A DNA stretch of 64,000 nt from Demequina globuliformis (GTDB lineage: Bacteria; Actinomycetota; Actinomycetes; Actinomycetales; Demequinaceae), in assembly GCF_000975155.1 (NCBI RefSeq), contig NZ_BBRG01000001.1:417999-481998 (forward strand), read 5' to 3'. The notes under the pieces were generated by a model. It ran no database searches. It worked only from the letters and a program-made list of their open reading frames with translations, and was not told the origin of the DNA. This document shows, in pieces, positions 35,455 through 44,322 of this stretch (position 1 is the first letter of the stretch; each line of letters begins with the position of its first letter). The translations under genes were made by a program, and so were the position numbers.

Positions 35455-37251
35455 TTGTCCAAGCCTGCCCCCATCCACGCCTCGCTGCAGGATGCCATCG
35501 ACGAGGGCATCCCCGAGTCGACCTACCGCCGTCGCTGGGCCATCCTCGCGACTCTCTGCCTGGGCCTCATGACCGCGATGATCGCGAACATGAGCCTCAA
35601 CCTGGCTCTCCCCGACCTCACCGTCGAGTTCTCCCTCACGCAACTGGAACTCACCTGGGTCGTCGAGGCATTCGCGCTCGTGTTCGCCTCGCTGCTGTTC
35701 GTCGCCGCCGCGATCGCCGATCGCTACGGCCGCAAGCGCACCATGGTGGTCGGCCTCGTTGTCTTTGTCCTCGCATCCCTGTACGCCCCGTTCTTCGCGG
35801 AAACGGGGGCAGAACTCATCGCCTCGCGTGCCTTCATGGGCATTGGTGGCGCACTCGTGATGCCGACGACGCTGTCCATCGTGAACGTCGTCTTCCCCAG
35901 CAAGGAGCGCCCCAAGGCGATCGCAATCTGGGCGGCCGTTGCCGGCGTCGGGATGATGATCGGGTCAGTGCTCACCGGTATTTTGCTGCACTTCTTCGAC
36001 TGGCACGCTGCGTTCCTGCTCGGCGCAGTCTTCGGCGTGATCGCGCTCGCCATCACGTGGCGAATCGTGCCCGAGTCTGTCGATGAGAAGGCCACTCCGG
36101 TCGACTGGGTCGGAGGTGCTTTCATCACCGCCGCCCTCGCCGGAATTGTGTACACCATCATGGAGGTCCCCTCGCACGGCTGGGACGACGTCGTCACGAT
36201 CACCGCCGCGGCCGTGGGCGTGACATCGCTGCTGGCCTTCATCTGGTGGGAGAACCGCGTCGAGCACCCCATGCTCGACCTCTCGCTGTTCAAGAACCGC
36301 CGCTTCTCCCTGTCGGTCGTGTCGGTCACGCTGACGTTCTTCGCCATGATCGGCGCGTTCTTTGGCATGACCCAGATCTTCCAGCTCGTCATGGACTACG
36401 GGGCACTGAAGACCTCCCTTGCCATGATCCCGCCCATGCTCCCCATGATGGTCGTGGGCCCCATGGTCCCCCGCCTGGTCGCTGCCGTGGGCACCCGTTG
36501 GACCGTGGTACCCGGCTTGGTTGCCGTCGCCGGAGGGTTCTTCCTCATGACGACCTGGCCGGCCGTTCCGAGCTACTGGGACTTCCTCATCGCCATGTCC
36601 ATCATCACGCTCGGCATGGCGATGGTGATGACGCCCGCGACCAACATGCTCATGGCGTCCGTGCCTCGCAACCGCTCCGGCATGGGTTCGGCCATGAACG
36701 ACACCACGCGCGAGTTGGGCGCGTCGCTCGGCATCGCGCTCCTGGGTTCGATGATCGCCACCCAGTACACGCAGAACATCTCCGACGTCGCTGAGCAGGT
36801 TCCCGGCGACGCCGGCGCGGTGATCGAGGACTCGCTGGCTGGCGCCCTCGCCGTCACCGACCAGATGGCCAGCGCCGGAGGCGACGCAGCAGGGGCAGCC
36901 GAACAAATCGCCTTCGCTGCCCAAGCAGCCTTCATGGAGGCCAACCAGTACGCCATGATGATCTCCGCAATCATCGCGATCGCCACCGCGGTGCTGATGC
37001 TTGTGGCGCTGCCGCGCGGCGAGAAGTCGCTGAGCGCGGAGCCCGGCAGTGGCGAGGGCGGCTCGACTGATGGCGCGGGCGAGGGTGCCGACGAGAGCAC
37101 TGACGCGCACGATGGCATCCGGCAGGACAGCGCCGCCGAGCGTGGCGTGCGTGGGTCCGCGGACCAGGGGCCCACCCCTGCTGGCGTGTCCGCGTCAGGC
37201 GCAGCGGATCCCGACAGCGACCAGAACGCACCCGCCCCACCCGCCCGCTAA
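35455..37251 (+). CDS. MFS efflux transporter, DHA2 (EmrB/QacA-like) family
   Basis: 598 residues with 14 predicted membrane helices. The A-type motif is DRYGRKRT, and motif C-like GVGMMIGSVLTGILL is present in helix 5, marking a drug:proton antiporter. The last ~75 residues are a hydrophilic Gly/Asp/Ala-rich tail (GSGEGGSTDGAGEG), unusual in length. The TTG start at 35455 is supported by AAGGAG 6 bases upstream. It is controlled presumably by the divergent MarR protein and ends at a strong terminator. Confidence 0.9.
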   Translation: MSKPAPIHASLQDAIDEGIPESTYRRRWAILATLCLGLMTAMIANMSLNLALPDLTVEFSLTQLELTWVVEAFALVFASLLFVAAAIADRYGRKRTMVVGLVVFVLASLYAPFFAETGAELIASRAFMGIGGALVMPTTLSIVNVVFPSKERPKAIAIWAAVAGVGMMIGSVLTGILLHFFDWHAAFLLGAVFGVIALAITWRIVPESVDEKATPVDWVGGAFITAALAGIVYTIMEVPSHGWDDVVTITAAAVGVTSLLAFIWWENRVEHPMLDLSLFKNRRFSLSVVSVTLTFFAMIGAFFGMTQIFQLVMDYGALKTSLAMIPPMLPMMVVGPMVPRLVAAVGTRWTVVPGLVAVAGGFFLMTTWPAVPSYWDFLIAMSIITLGMAMVMTPATNMLMASVPRNRSGMGSAMNDTTRELGASLGIALLGSMIATQYTQNISDVAEQVPGDAGAVIEDSLAGALAVTDQMASAGGDAAGAAEQIAFAAQAAFMEANQYAMMISAIIAIATAVLMLVALPRGEKSLSAEPGSGEGGSTDGAGEGADESTDAHDGIRQDSAAERGVRGSADQGPTPAGVSASGAADPDSDQNAPAPPAR

Positions 37252-37270
37252 GCACGTCACGTCTGAGCAC

Positions 37271-37331
37271 GTCCGGCCCAGCGGCGAACGAGGCACTTCA
37301 CCTCCGTTCACCGCTGGGCCGGACTTTTTTT
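37271..37331 (+). terminator. Strong terminator after the efflux gene
   Basis: GTCCGGCCCAGCGG pairs perfectly with CCGCTGGGCCGGAC (14 bp), with an inner imperfect GAACG/CGTTC helix, followed by seven T residues. The following ~150 bases to maf contain no further feature that I can support. Confidence 0.92.
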
Positions 37332-37491
37332 GGGCCTCGCGCGGCTGACGCGCGAGCCGCACACGCAACGTGCCGTTGAACCGCCGGGCCGCCGCGCGTG
37401 GATGCCAGTTGACTAGTCCGGCGGCGGGAGACGCCCAACGGCGCGGCGGCGGCGCGCAGGAGGGCAAGGCGCGGTCGGTAGGCTCTGCGGC

Positions 37492-38118
37492 ATGACTGTC
37501 CCGCTCCTGCTCGCCTCACAATCACCCGCCCGCCTCGCCACGCTCCGTGCCGCGGGCGTCGAGCCAGACGTGATCGTTTCCGGCGTCGACGAGGACGCGA
37601 TCCTGAGCGCGCTCGCCACTGATCATCCTGACGCGGGGCCGGGCGACGCCGTCCTCGCGCTCGCGCGCGCCAAGGCAGAGCACGTGGCAAGCGAGTACGA
37701 GACGGGTGCGATCGTGCTCGGATGCGACTCGATGCTGGAACTCGACGGCCAGATCTACGGCAAGCCGCACAGCCCCGAGGTCGCGCGTGAACGTTGGCAG
37801 TCCATGCGCGGGCGGTCTGGCGTACTGCACACGGGCCACTGGCTGGTCGACGACCGCGAGGATGGCTCGCGGGGGTCCGTGGGCGCGAGCAGCGAAACAA
37901 CCGTGCACTTTGCGAACCTCACGGACGACGAGATCGATGCGTACATCGCGACCGGGGAGCCATTGAAGGTTGCCGGCGCATTCACCGTGGACGGACTGGG
38001 TGGACCGTACGTGGAGGCCATCGAGGGTGACTTTCATGGAGTGGTGGGAGTGTCCCTGCCCCTGCTTCGCGCCCTGCTCGCGGAACTCGGCGTGCCCTTC
38101 CACACCCTCCGCCACTAG
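37492..38118 (+). CDS. maf: Maf-family nucleotide pyrophosphatase
   Basis: 208 residues. Hydrolyses non-canonical or modified nucleoside triphosphates to monophosphates. The N-terminal LLLASQSPARLATLRAAGV is the Maf signature, and GCDSML and the GEPLKVAGAFTVDGLG region are the active-site and C-terminal motifs. In mycobacteria maf lies in the same accD5-accE-maf-accA3 neighbourhood, so the order here is conserved. Confidence 0.94.
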   Translation: MTVPLLLASQSPARLATLRAAGVEPDVIVSGVDEDAILSALATDHPDAGPGDAVLALARAKAEHVASEYETGAIVLGCDSMLELDGQIYGKPHSPEVARERWQSMRGRSGVLHTGHWLVDDREDGSRGSVGASSETTVHFANLTDDEIDAYIATGEPLKVAGAFTVDGLGGPYVEAIEGDFHGVVGVSLPLLRALLAELGVPFHTLRH

Positions 38119-38143
38119 CCGTTCATTGTGGATCGGCGACAAC

Positions 38144-38157
38144 CTACGGCCCCGTAG
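38144..38157. promoter_or_regulatory. Palindrome after maf
   Basis: CTACGG-CC-CCGTAG, a perfect inverted repeat 26 bases after the maf stop. It has no T tract. It could be a weak terminator stem or a protein site. Confidence 0.35.
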
Positions 38158-38175
38158 CCCAAGAAATCGTCAAGT

Positions 38176-38198
38176 CGTTTGTGGGATGCCTACAAACG
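38176..38198. promoter_or_regulatory. Operator-like inverted repeat upstream of the carboxylase alpha subunit
   Basis: CGTTTGT and ACAAACG are perfect 7-base arms with 9 bases between them, 92 bases before the GTG start of the biotin carboxylase gene. The arrangement suits a TetR- or GntR-type dimer. The regulator is not in the window. Confidence 0.5.
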
Positions 38199-38289
38199 GC
38201 CTTCCGCAACGTGTCATGGCGCACCAAAGTTCCCGCGCGCCGCTGACCACAACGCCAAGAGCAGCGACATCGCGCGCTACGGTGTCGGG

Positions 38290-40071
38290 GTGCCCGCCTA
38301 CTCATCCGTCCTCATCGCCAACCGGGGCGAGATCGCCGTCCGTGTGATCCGCGCCTGCGCAGACGCCGGACTGCGCTCGATCGCCGTCTACGCCGACCCC
38401 GATCGGGATGCACCGCACGTACGGCTGGCAGATGACGCTTACTCGCTGAACGGCTCCACGGCAGGCGAGACCTACCTGGACATCGCGAAGATCATTGAGG
38501 TTGCCCGACGCTCGGGCGCCGAGGCAATCCACCCGGGGTACGGCTTCCTGTCAGAGAACGCTGACTTTGCGCGCGCCGTGATCGACGCTGGGCTCGTGTG
38601 GATTGGGCCCCCTCCCGCGGCGATCGAGGGACTGGGAGACAAGGTCAGCGCACGCCACATTGCGCAGCGCGCTGGCGCTCCGCTGGTGCCCGGCACCAAG
38701 GACCCGGTGAAGAACGCCGACGAGGTTCTCGCATTCGCGGACGAGTTCGGCTTGCCGGTCGCTATCAAGGCGGCGTTCGGCGGCGGCGGCCGCGGCCTCA
38801 AGGTCGCGCGCACCCGTGAAGAAATCCCCGAACTGTTCGACTCCGCCACGCGTGAGGCTGTCGCGGCGTTTGGGCGCGGCGAGTGCTTCGTTGAACGCTT
38901 TCTCGACAAGCCCCGCCACGTCGAGACCCAATGCTTGGCCGACCGCCACGGGAACGTGGTGGTGGTGTCGACGCGCGACTGCTCGCTGCAGCGTCGCCAC
39001 CAGAAACTCGTCGAAGAGGCACCGGCGCCGTTCCTCACCGACGAGCAGAACGCGCGCCTCATCGAATCCAGCCAGGCGATTTTGCGCGAGGCCGGCTACG
39101 AGGGAGCTGGGACCTGCGAGTTCCTCGTGGGCGCGGACGGCACCATCTCCTTCCTTGAGGTCAACACTCGCCTGCAGGTGGAGCACCCGGTGACGGAGGA
39201 GGTCACCGGGGTCGACCTGGTCCGCGAACAGTTCCGCATTGCCGCGGGCGACCCCATCTCCGTGCTGGAGCCCGTCACCCGCGGGCACTCCCTCGAGTTC
39301 CGCATCAACGGTGAAGACCCGGGCCGCAACTTCATGCCGGCACCTGGACGCATCAGCACGCTGCAGTTCCCGTCGGGCCCCGGGGTCCGCGTGGATGCGG
39401 GTGTGCGCGAAGGCGACACCGTTTCCGGCAACTTCGACTCGATGATCGCGAAGGTCATCGTCACGGGGGCCACTCGCGAGCAGGCCATTCAGCGCGCCCG
39501 CCGCGCGCTCGCGGAGATGACGGTGGAAGGCATCCCCACGGTCCTTCCGTTCCACCGCGCCGTGCTTGAGGCCCCCGAGTTCACCGCCGCGCACGGGTCG
39601 TTCAGCGTGTACACCACATGGATCGAGTCGGACTACGCGGAGACCGTCGCCAGCCTCGGTAGCACCGGAGCGGGCGTCGAGGTCGCGGCGGAAGCCTCGG
39701 CCACCGAGCGCGTGGTCGTCGAGGTGGGCGGAAAGCGTCTCGAAGTCGTCTTGCCTGCCGCTCTCGCCCAGGCGGGGCGCGCCAACGCACGACGCGCTGG
39801 AGGCCCTGCGCGGCGCACGGCGCGGCGCTCAACCGGGGCCAAGGCCGCGGCATCGGGCACCTCCCTCACCTCCCCCATGCAGGGGACCATCGTGAAGCTC
39901 GCCGTCGAGGACGGCGCCAGCGTCGCGGAAGGCGACCTCGTGGTCGTCCTCGAGGCGATGAAGATGGAGCAGCCGCTCGTGGCGCACAAGGCCGGCACGG
40001 TGACAGGGCTCAGCCACGCCGTTGGCGCGTCGGTGAGCGCCGGCACCGTGATCTGCGACATCGCGGACTAG
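38290..40071 (+). CDS. Acyl-CoA carboxylase alpha subunit (biotin carboxylase + BCCP)
   Basis: 593 residues, like AccA3/AccA1 of actinobacteria. The biotin carboxylase part (about 1-445) has the ATP-grasp glycine loop [13 protein letters not shown] and ends with the MTVEGIPT region. A linker rich in Arg/Ala/Thr leads to the biotinyl domain with EAMKMEQ, whose first Lys carries biotin added by BirA. It carboxylates biotin with bicarbonate and ATP for the beta subunit at 31362. The GTG at 38290 opens [19 protein letters not shown], the family start; the longer frame to 38179 covers the putative operator. Confidence 0.95.
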   Translation: MPAYSSVLIANRGEIAVRVIRACADAGLRSIAVYADPDRDAPHVRLADDAYSLNGSTAGETYLDIAKIIEVARRSGAEAIHPGYGFLSENADFARAVIDAGLVWIGPPPAAIEGLGDKVSARHIAQRAGAPLVPGTKDPVKNADEVLAFADEFGLPVAIKAAFGGGGRGLKVARTREEIPELFDSATREAVAAFGRGECFVERFLDKPRHVETQCLADRHGNVVVVSTRDCSLQRRHQKLVEEAPAPFLTDEQNARLIESSQAILREAGYEGAGTCEFLVGADGTISFLEVNTRLQVEHPVTEEVTGVDLVREQFRIAAGDPISVLEPVTRGHSLEFRINGEDPGRNFMPAPGRISTLQFPSGPGVRVDAGVREGDTVSGNFDSMIAKVIVTGATREQAIQRARRALAEMTVEGIPTVLPFHRAVLEAPEFTAAHGSFSVYTTWIESDYAETVASLGSTGAGVEVAAEASATERVVVEVGGKRLEVVLPAALAQAGRANARRAGGPARRTARRSTGAKAAASGTSLTSPMQGTIVKLAVEDGASVAEGDLVVVLEAMKMEQPLVAHKAGTVTGLSHAVGASVSAGTVICDIAD

Positions 40072-40107
40072 CCCTTCCGTTATCCACCGCGCCCTGCCCG
40101 GGGTACG

Positions 40108-42048
40108 GTGATTTTCATGAACGACGCTCGACGTGCCCTGGGGCTGATCGCTGTCGCGAGCTGGATCCTGCTCGACTCCTTGAGAGCTGCAGGCCCGCTC
40201 ATTCTGGATCTATCCGAGCCGAGTGTCGCGCCCGGCATGGTTGCATTGGCGGCGACGCTCGCGGGTGGCGCGGTCGTGGCGTGGGTGGCGTCGTTGTCCG
40301 CTCGCGTGTTCTCCCACGGCCATGTGGTGTGGTTCCTCCTGTCGCTCACTGCGGTGGCGCGGCTGGGGATGCCTCTCCTCGACGGCCCGTGGCTCATCGG
40401 CGCCGGCCTCTATGTGCTCGCGCTCGCGCTCGCATCCGTCATTTTGACGGCGCGGGTGGCGGTGGGAGCAGGAGGAGGCCCAGCACTGCTCGCCGGTACC
40501 GCGCTCGGCGGAGCGGCGGCGGTCGCGGAGCAGACGGCGCTGCGCACCTTGGACGCAGTCTGGAGGGCCGATGCCTGGGGCTGGGCCGCGCTCACCGGCG
40601 TCGCCGCGTTGGCTGTCCTGAATGGGTGGCGGTGTCATGACGTGGAGCCGGCCGCACACACTCGCGGCTGGTGGGGGTATGGCCTGTATTGGGCCCTCTT
40701 GACGTATGCCTTTGCGAACGTCGGCTTCGTCGCTTCGCAGGCCGATGTTCGCCTCTCCGCCGCTGCTGTGCTCGCCATGGTGGGGCTGCTGTTGGGAGCC
40801 CGTCTCGCGGCCTCCGCCGGCCACATGCCCGGTGGCGTGAGCATCGGCCTGGCAGCTGTGGGTACGGCGGCCGTGGCGGTCGCGACGCTGGTGCCCGGCA
40901 CTGCAGCCATGATTGCCCTCCCCGCCGCTGCGGGCCTGTCGAGCTTTGCCGCTGCCCTCGTGATCAGGTCCGCCGAGGGCTCGGCTCTGCGCAGTCTGGG
41001 CGCGTCCTTTGGCTTTGTCGCGGCGTTGGCTATCCCTGTCCTCGCGGCGGAGGTGGACCGCATGGGCGACCTGCCCATTCGCCACGCCATCCTCATGGCC
41101 ACCGCGGGGATCGCGCTCATGGTCGCCGCATCACTGGCGTCGTGGCAGGCCACCAAGCGGCCGACCGTCCCCGGTGTTCTGCCTCGCATCGCCGTCGGCG
41201 CTATCGTCGCGGCGGGACTGGGCTGGTGGACGCACGCGTCGTACGAGCAAGAATCCAACTACTCCGCGAACTTCCTCGCAAGCCCCTCAGTGCTGTCGTG
41301 GAACGTGCATCACGGCGTGACGCCGTCGGGTGACGAGGGGCCCGGCGTGAATGCCGCTCAGGTGGCGGACACGCTCACCGATCACGCACCTGATGTCGCG
41401 ATGCTGCAGGAGGTCAACCGGGGCTCGCTCGTCGCGGGTGGGCTGGACATGGTCGAGTACCTCGCAGGCGAGCTCGACCTGCCCTACGTCTACGGCGGCG
41501 CCCAGACTCCGCAAGCTGGCAACGCCATCTTGACCTCCAGGCCGCACTCGGAGCCCCGGACGACCGCGCTGGACGGCGACGGCGGTCCGGACCGCGGCGC
41601 AGTCGCGGTGTCCTTCATGGGCGCCACCTACGTCTCAACCCAGCTCACGGCGGCAGAGGCCACCGATGGCCGCGCTGCTCAAGCGCAGCAGCTCGCCGCG
41701 TGGCTCGGTGACGACGAGCTCGTGGTCATTGGCGGCGACCTCGGGGACTCGACGGACTCGACGGGCGCCACGACCGTCGGAACGTTGCTCGACGAGGACT
41801 TCACTGCCGCCTCTGGAGGCGCCGCAGAGACGGCGCTTGACGAGGGTGAGCTCCGCGTGGACTTCATTCTTGGCCGCGGCGTCGAGATCTCGGACTTCAC
41901 CATGCTTGAACTGCCGTGGTCGGATCACTTTCCGCTGACCGCACGAGTCTCCACCGGGCTGGACGAGACCATTGCTCCCGAGGCTGCGGCCGAGCAGGAA
42001 GCGACCGACGAGGACGGCGCTCCGGCAGGCGAGCCAGCGGAGGAGTAG
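40108..42048 (+). CDS. Membrane protein with C-terminal endonuclease/exonuclease/phosphatase (EEP) domain
   Basis: 646 residues. About 380 N-terminal residues make 10 to 12 membrane helices; the rest is an EEP domain starting VLSWNVHHGV, with the metal-binding Glu in MLQEVNRGS, a GGDLGDS segment where family members have GDxN, and the terminal WSDHFPLTA motif with the catalytic Asp-His. The domain should face outside. EEP enzymes cleave phosphodiesters in DNA, phospholipid or inositol phosphates. The GDxN position reads GDLGDS, so the usual Asn is absent and activity is uncertain. The C-terminus is Glu/Ala-rich. Start may be GTG 40108 or ATG 40117. Confidence 0.8.
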   Translation: MIFMNDARRALGLIAVASWILLDSLRAAGPLILDLSEPSVAPGMVALAATLAGGAVVAWVASLSARVFSHGHVVWFLLSLTAVARLGMPLLDGPWLIGAGLYVLALALASVILTARVAVGAGGGPALLAGTALGGAAAVAEQTALRTLDAVWRADAWGWAALTGVAALAVLNGWRCHDVEPAAHTRGWWGYGLYWALLTYAFANVGFVASQADVRLSAAAVLAMVGLLLGARLAASAGHMPGGVSIGLAAVGTAAVAVATLVPGTAAMIALPAAAGLSSFAAALVIRSAEGSALRSLGASFGFVAALAIPVLAAEVDRMGDLPIRHAILMATAGIALMVAASLASWQATKRPTVPGVLPRIAVGAIVAAGLGWWTHASYEQESNYSANFLASPSVLSWNVHHGVTPSGDEGPGVNAAQVADTLTDHAPDVAMLQEVNRGSLVAGGLDMVEYLAGELDLPYVYGGAQTPQAGNAILTSRPHSEPRTTALDGDGGPDRGAVAVSFMGATYVSTQLTAAEATDGRAAQAQQLAAWLGDDELVVIGGDLGDSTDSTGATTVGTLLDEDFTAASGGAAETALDEGELRVDFILGRGVEISDFTMLELPWSDHFPLTARVSTGLDETIAPEAAAEQEATDEDGAPAGEPAEE

Positions 42049-42055
42049 CCGCGCG

Positions 42056-43468
42056 CTAGTTGCGCGAGGCGTCCGCCAGGTGGTGCAAGCGGCGAGCGAC
42101 CTCGGCTGTGGTGCCCGACAGTGATGGGTAGACGGTGAAGGTCCCCGCGATGTCGTCAACGGTGAGGTGGTGCGTCACCGCGAGCGCGAGGGGGAAGATG
42201 TGCTCGCTGGCTCGCGACCCGACGATGACAGCTCCGAGGACCTGGCCGGTGACGGTGTGGCCGAAGATCTTGACGAACCCGCCATCCATGCCGAGCATCT
42301 TTGCGCGCGGGTTCCGCGCCAGATCAAGCCGCGACACTTCGTAGAAGATGCCGCGGTCCTTGAGTTCCGCCTCGCTGGCGCCAACGGTAGCGATCTCAGG
42401 TGTCGTGAACACCGCGGAGGCCACGTGGCGTAGGTCGAGCGGGGACACGGCGTCACCGAGCGCGTGCGCCATGGCGATGCGTCCCTGGGTAGCCGCCACC
42501 GAGGCGAGAGGCAGCACGCCGGTACAGTCGCCCGCTGCGTAGATTCCCCGTGCCGAGGTCCGCGAGACACGGTCGACCTCGATGTATCCGCGTGGGTCGA
42601 CAGCCACGCCAGCCGCCTCCAGACCCAGTTCCTCGGTGTTGGGTACCGAGCCGACGGCCATGAGGCAGTGGCTGCCGGTGACCTCGCGCCCGTCGGTGAG
42701 GGTGACTGTGACCGAATCGCCGTTGTTGACGGCCGTCGCGGCGCGCGACCCTCCCAGCACGGTCATGCCGCGCTGCGCGAAGGACTCTTGTACCAGCGCG
42801 GCTGCCTCGGGGTCCTCCTTGGACAGCACGCGATCACCGGAAGACACCAGCGTCACTTGTGACCCCAGCAGGCTGTACGCCCCGGCAAACTCCGCACCGG
42901 TCACGCCTGAACCGACCACGATGAGATGTGCGGGCAGTTCTTGCAGGTGGTAGAGCTGCGTCCAGGTCAGAATGCGTTCACCGTCTGGCTCCGCACCGTG
43001 GACTACGCGCGGGCGCGCACCGACCGCGAGCAACACCGCGTCGGCGTCGAGCGTCTCGCCGTCGACCTCAACGCCGCCGCCGGTCGTCAGCATGCCGCGC
43101 CCGTGCACGACCTCGATGCCGTTCTTGGCCATGCGTGCCGCGATGTCAGACGACTGCTTCTCCACCAGCGCAGACACGCGGCTGTTGACGGCCGCCAAGT
43201 CCACGACGTGTTCGGCTACCTCGGTGCCTCCCACCCTGGCGGCGTCCCGAATGCCCAGTTGCGGGGCGCGTTCGGCGATGGTCCGCCACTCTGCGGTCGC
43301 GATCACGGTTTTTGAAGGAACGACGTCGGTGAGAACGGCGTTGCCGCCCATCCCCTGGCGTTCAATGAGGGTGACGTCGGCCCCGGCCTTGCGGGCCACC
43401 AACGCCGCCTCATAGCCTCCTGGGCCTCCGCCGATGATCGCGATGTGCGTGCTAGCCATGGTGTCCAT
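42056..43468 (-). CDS. NAD(P)H:quinone reductase of the flavoprotein disulfide reductase family (LpdA/Rv3303c-like)
   Basis: About 470 residues. FAD-binding GGGPGGYEAA at the N-terminus, an NAD(P)-binding VVGSGVTGAEFAGAY in the middle, and a C-terminal dimerisation domain with AVTHHLTVDDIAGTFTVYPS. The redox CxxxxC of lipoamide dehydrogenases is replaced (GMGGNAVLTDVVPSKT), as in M. tuberculosis LpdA, which reduces quinones rather than lipoamide. It lies next to the PNP and phosphomannomutase genes as Rv3303c does. Start is ATG 43468 or ATG 43459. Confidence 0.9.
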   Translation of the reverse strand: MDTMASTHIAIIGGGPGGYEAALVARKAGADVTLIERQGMGGNAVLTDVVPSKTVIATAEWRTIAERAPQLGIRDAARVGGTEVAEHVVDLAAVNSRVSALVEKQSSDIAARMAKNGIEVVHGRGMLTTGGGVEVDGETLDADAVLLAVGARPRVVHGAEPDGERILTWTQLYHLQELPAHLIVVGSGVTGAEFAGAYSLLGSQVTLVSSGDRVLSKEDPEAAALVQESFAQRGMTVLGGSRAATAVNNGDSVTVTLTDGREVTGSHCLMAVGSVPNTEELGLEAAGVAVDPRGYIEVDRVSRTSARGIYAAGDCTGVLPLASVAATQGRIAMAHALGDAVSPLDLRHVASAVFTTPEIATVGASEAELKDRGIFYEVSRLDLARNPRAKMLGMDGGFVKIFGHTVTGQVLGAVIVGSRASEHIFPLALAVTHHLTVDDIAGTFTVYPSLSGTTAEVARRLHHLADASRN

Positions 43469-43521
43469 TGTCGCTCACGCGCACCAGGCAATGCACACCC
43501 GATTGGGGCTACGCTCGGTCT

Positions 43522-44322
43522 ATGACAGAAGCATCCAACTTTGCATCCGAAGCCGCTGCCGCCCTCGCCGCCGCCACTGGCGTGGAACGTCACGATGTGG
43601 CGCTCGTGCTGGGCTCGGGGTGGTCTGGCGCGGCCGACCTCATCGGCGAGGAAGTCGCGTCCGTACCTGCCTCCGACATTCCGGGATTCGCCGGGCACGT
43701 CGTTGCGGGGCATCAGCCCACGCTGCGGTCGCTGAAAACGGCCGACGGCCGCCACGTCTTGGTCTTGGGCGCTCGACAGCACTTCTATCAAGTACGCGAC
43801 GCGGCCAAGGTCGCCCACGGCGTGCGTACCGCTGCTGCAGCGGGCTGCACCCAGCTTGTGCTGACGAATGGATGCGGGTCGACTAACCCCGACGTTGGCC
43901 CCGGCTCGGTGGTTCTCCTCTCGGACCACCTGAACCTGACCGGAGCCACCCCGCTTGAGGGTGCGACGTTCGTGGACATGACTCAGACCTACTCCCCCCG
44001 CCTGCGCGGCATTGCCCGTGAGGTCGACGGCGACCTCCATGACGGCGTGTACGCGCAGTTCACTGGCCCTCAGTACGAGACGCCCGCTGAAGTCAAGATG
44101 GCCGCCATCTTGGGAGCGGACCTCGTGGGCATGTCCACGGCGCTGGAGGCTATCGCGGCACGCGAGGCCGGCATGGAGATCCTGGGCCTGTCCCTCGTCA
44201 CCAACCTGGCGGCCGGCATTGGCGGAGAAACGCTCAACCACCAGGAAGTGATCGACGCGGGCGCGGCCGCAGCGCCCCGCATCTCCCGACTTCTTGCAGA
44301 CGTTGTGGAGCGCATGCGATGA
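43522..44322 (+). CDS. Purine-nucleoside phosphorylase (trimeric class)
   Basis: 266 residues, the size of trimeric low-molecular-mass PNPs. It splits inosine and guanosine with phosphate to base and ribose-1-phosphate. The phosphate loop LGSGWSG, the SDHLNLTG purine-site segment and the conserved GMSTALEAIAAREAGM are visible. The ATG at 43522 is chosen because the family N-terminus follows. Its stop overlaps the downstream mutase start as ATGA, linking phosphorolysis with sugar phosphate isomerisation. Confidence 0.94.
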   Translation: MTEASNFASEAAAALAAATGVERHDVALVLGSGWSGAADLIGEEVASVPASDIPGFAGHVVAGHQPTLRSLKTADGRHVLVLGARQHFYQVRDAAKVAHGVRTAAAAGCTQLVLTNGCGSTNPDVGPGSVVLLSDHLNLTGATPLEGATFVDMTQTYSPRLRGIAREVDGDLHDGVYAQFTGPQYETPAEVKMAAILGADLVGMSTALEAIAAREAGMEILGLSLVTNLAAGIGGETLNHQEVIDAGAAAAPRISRLLADVVERMR

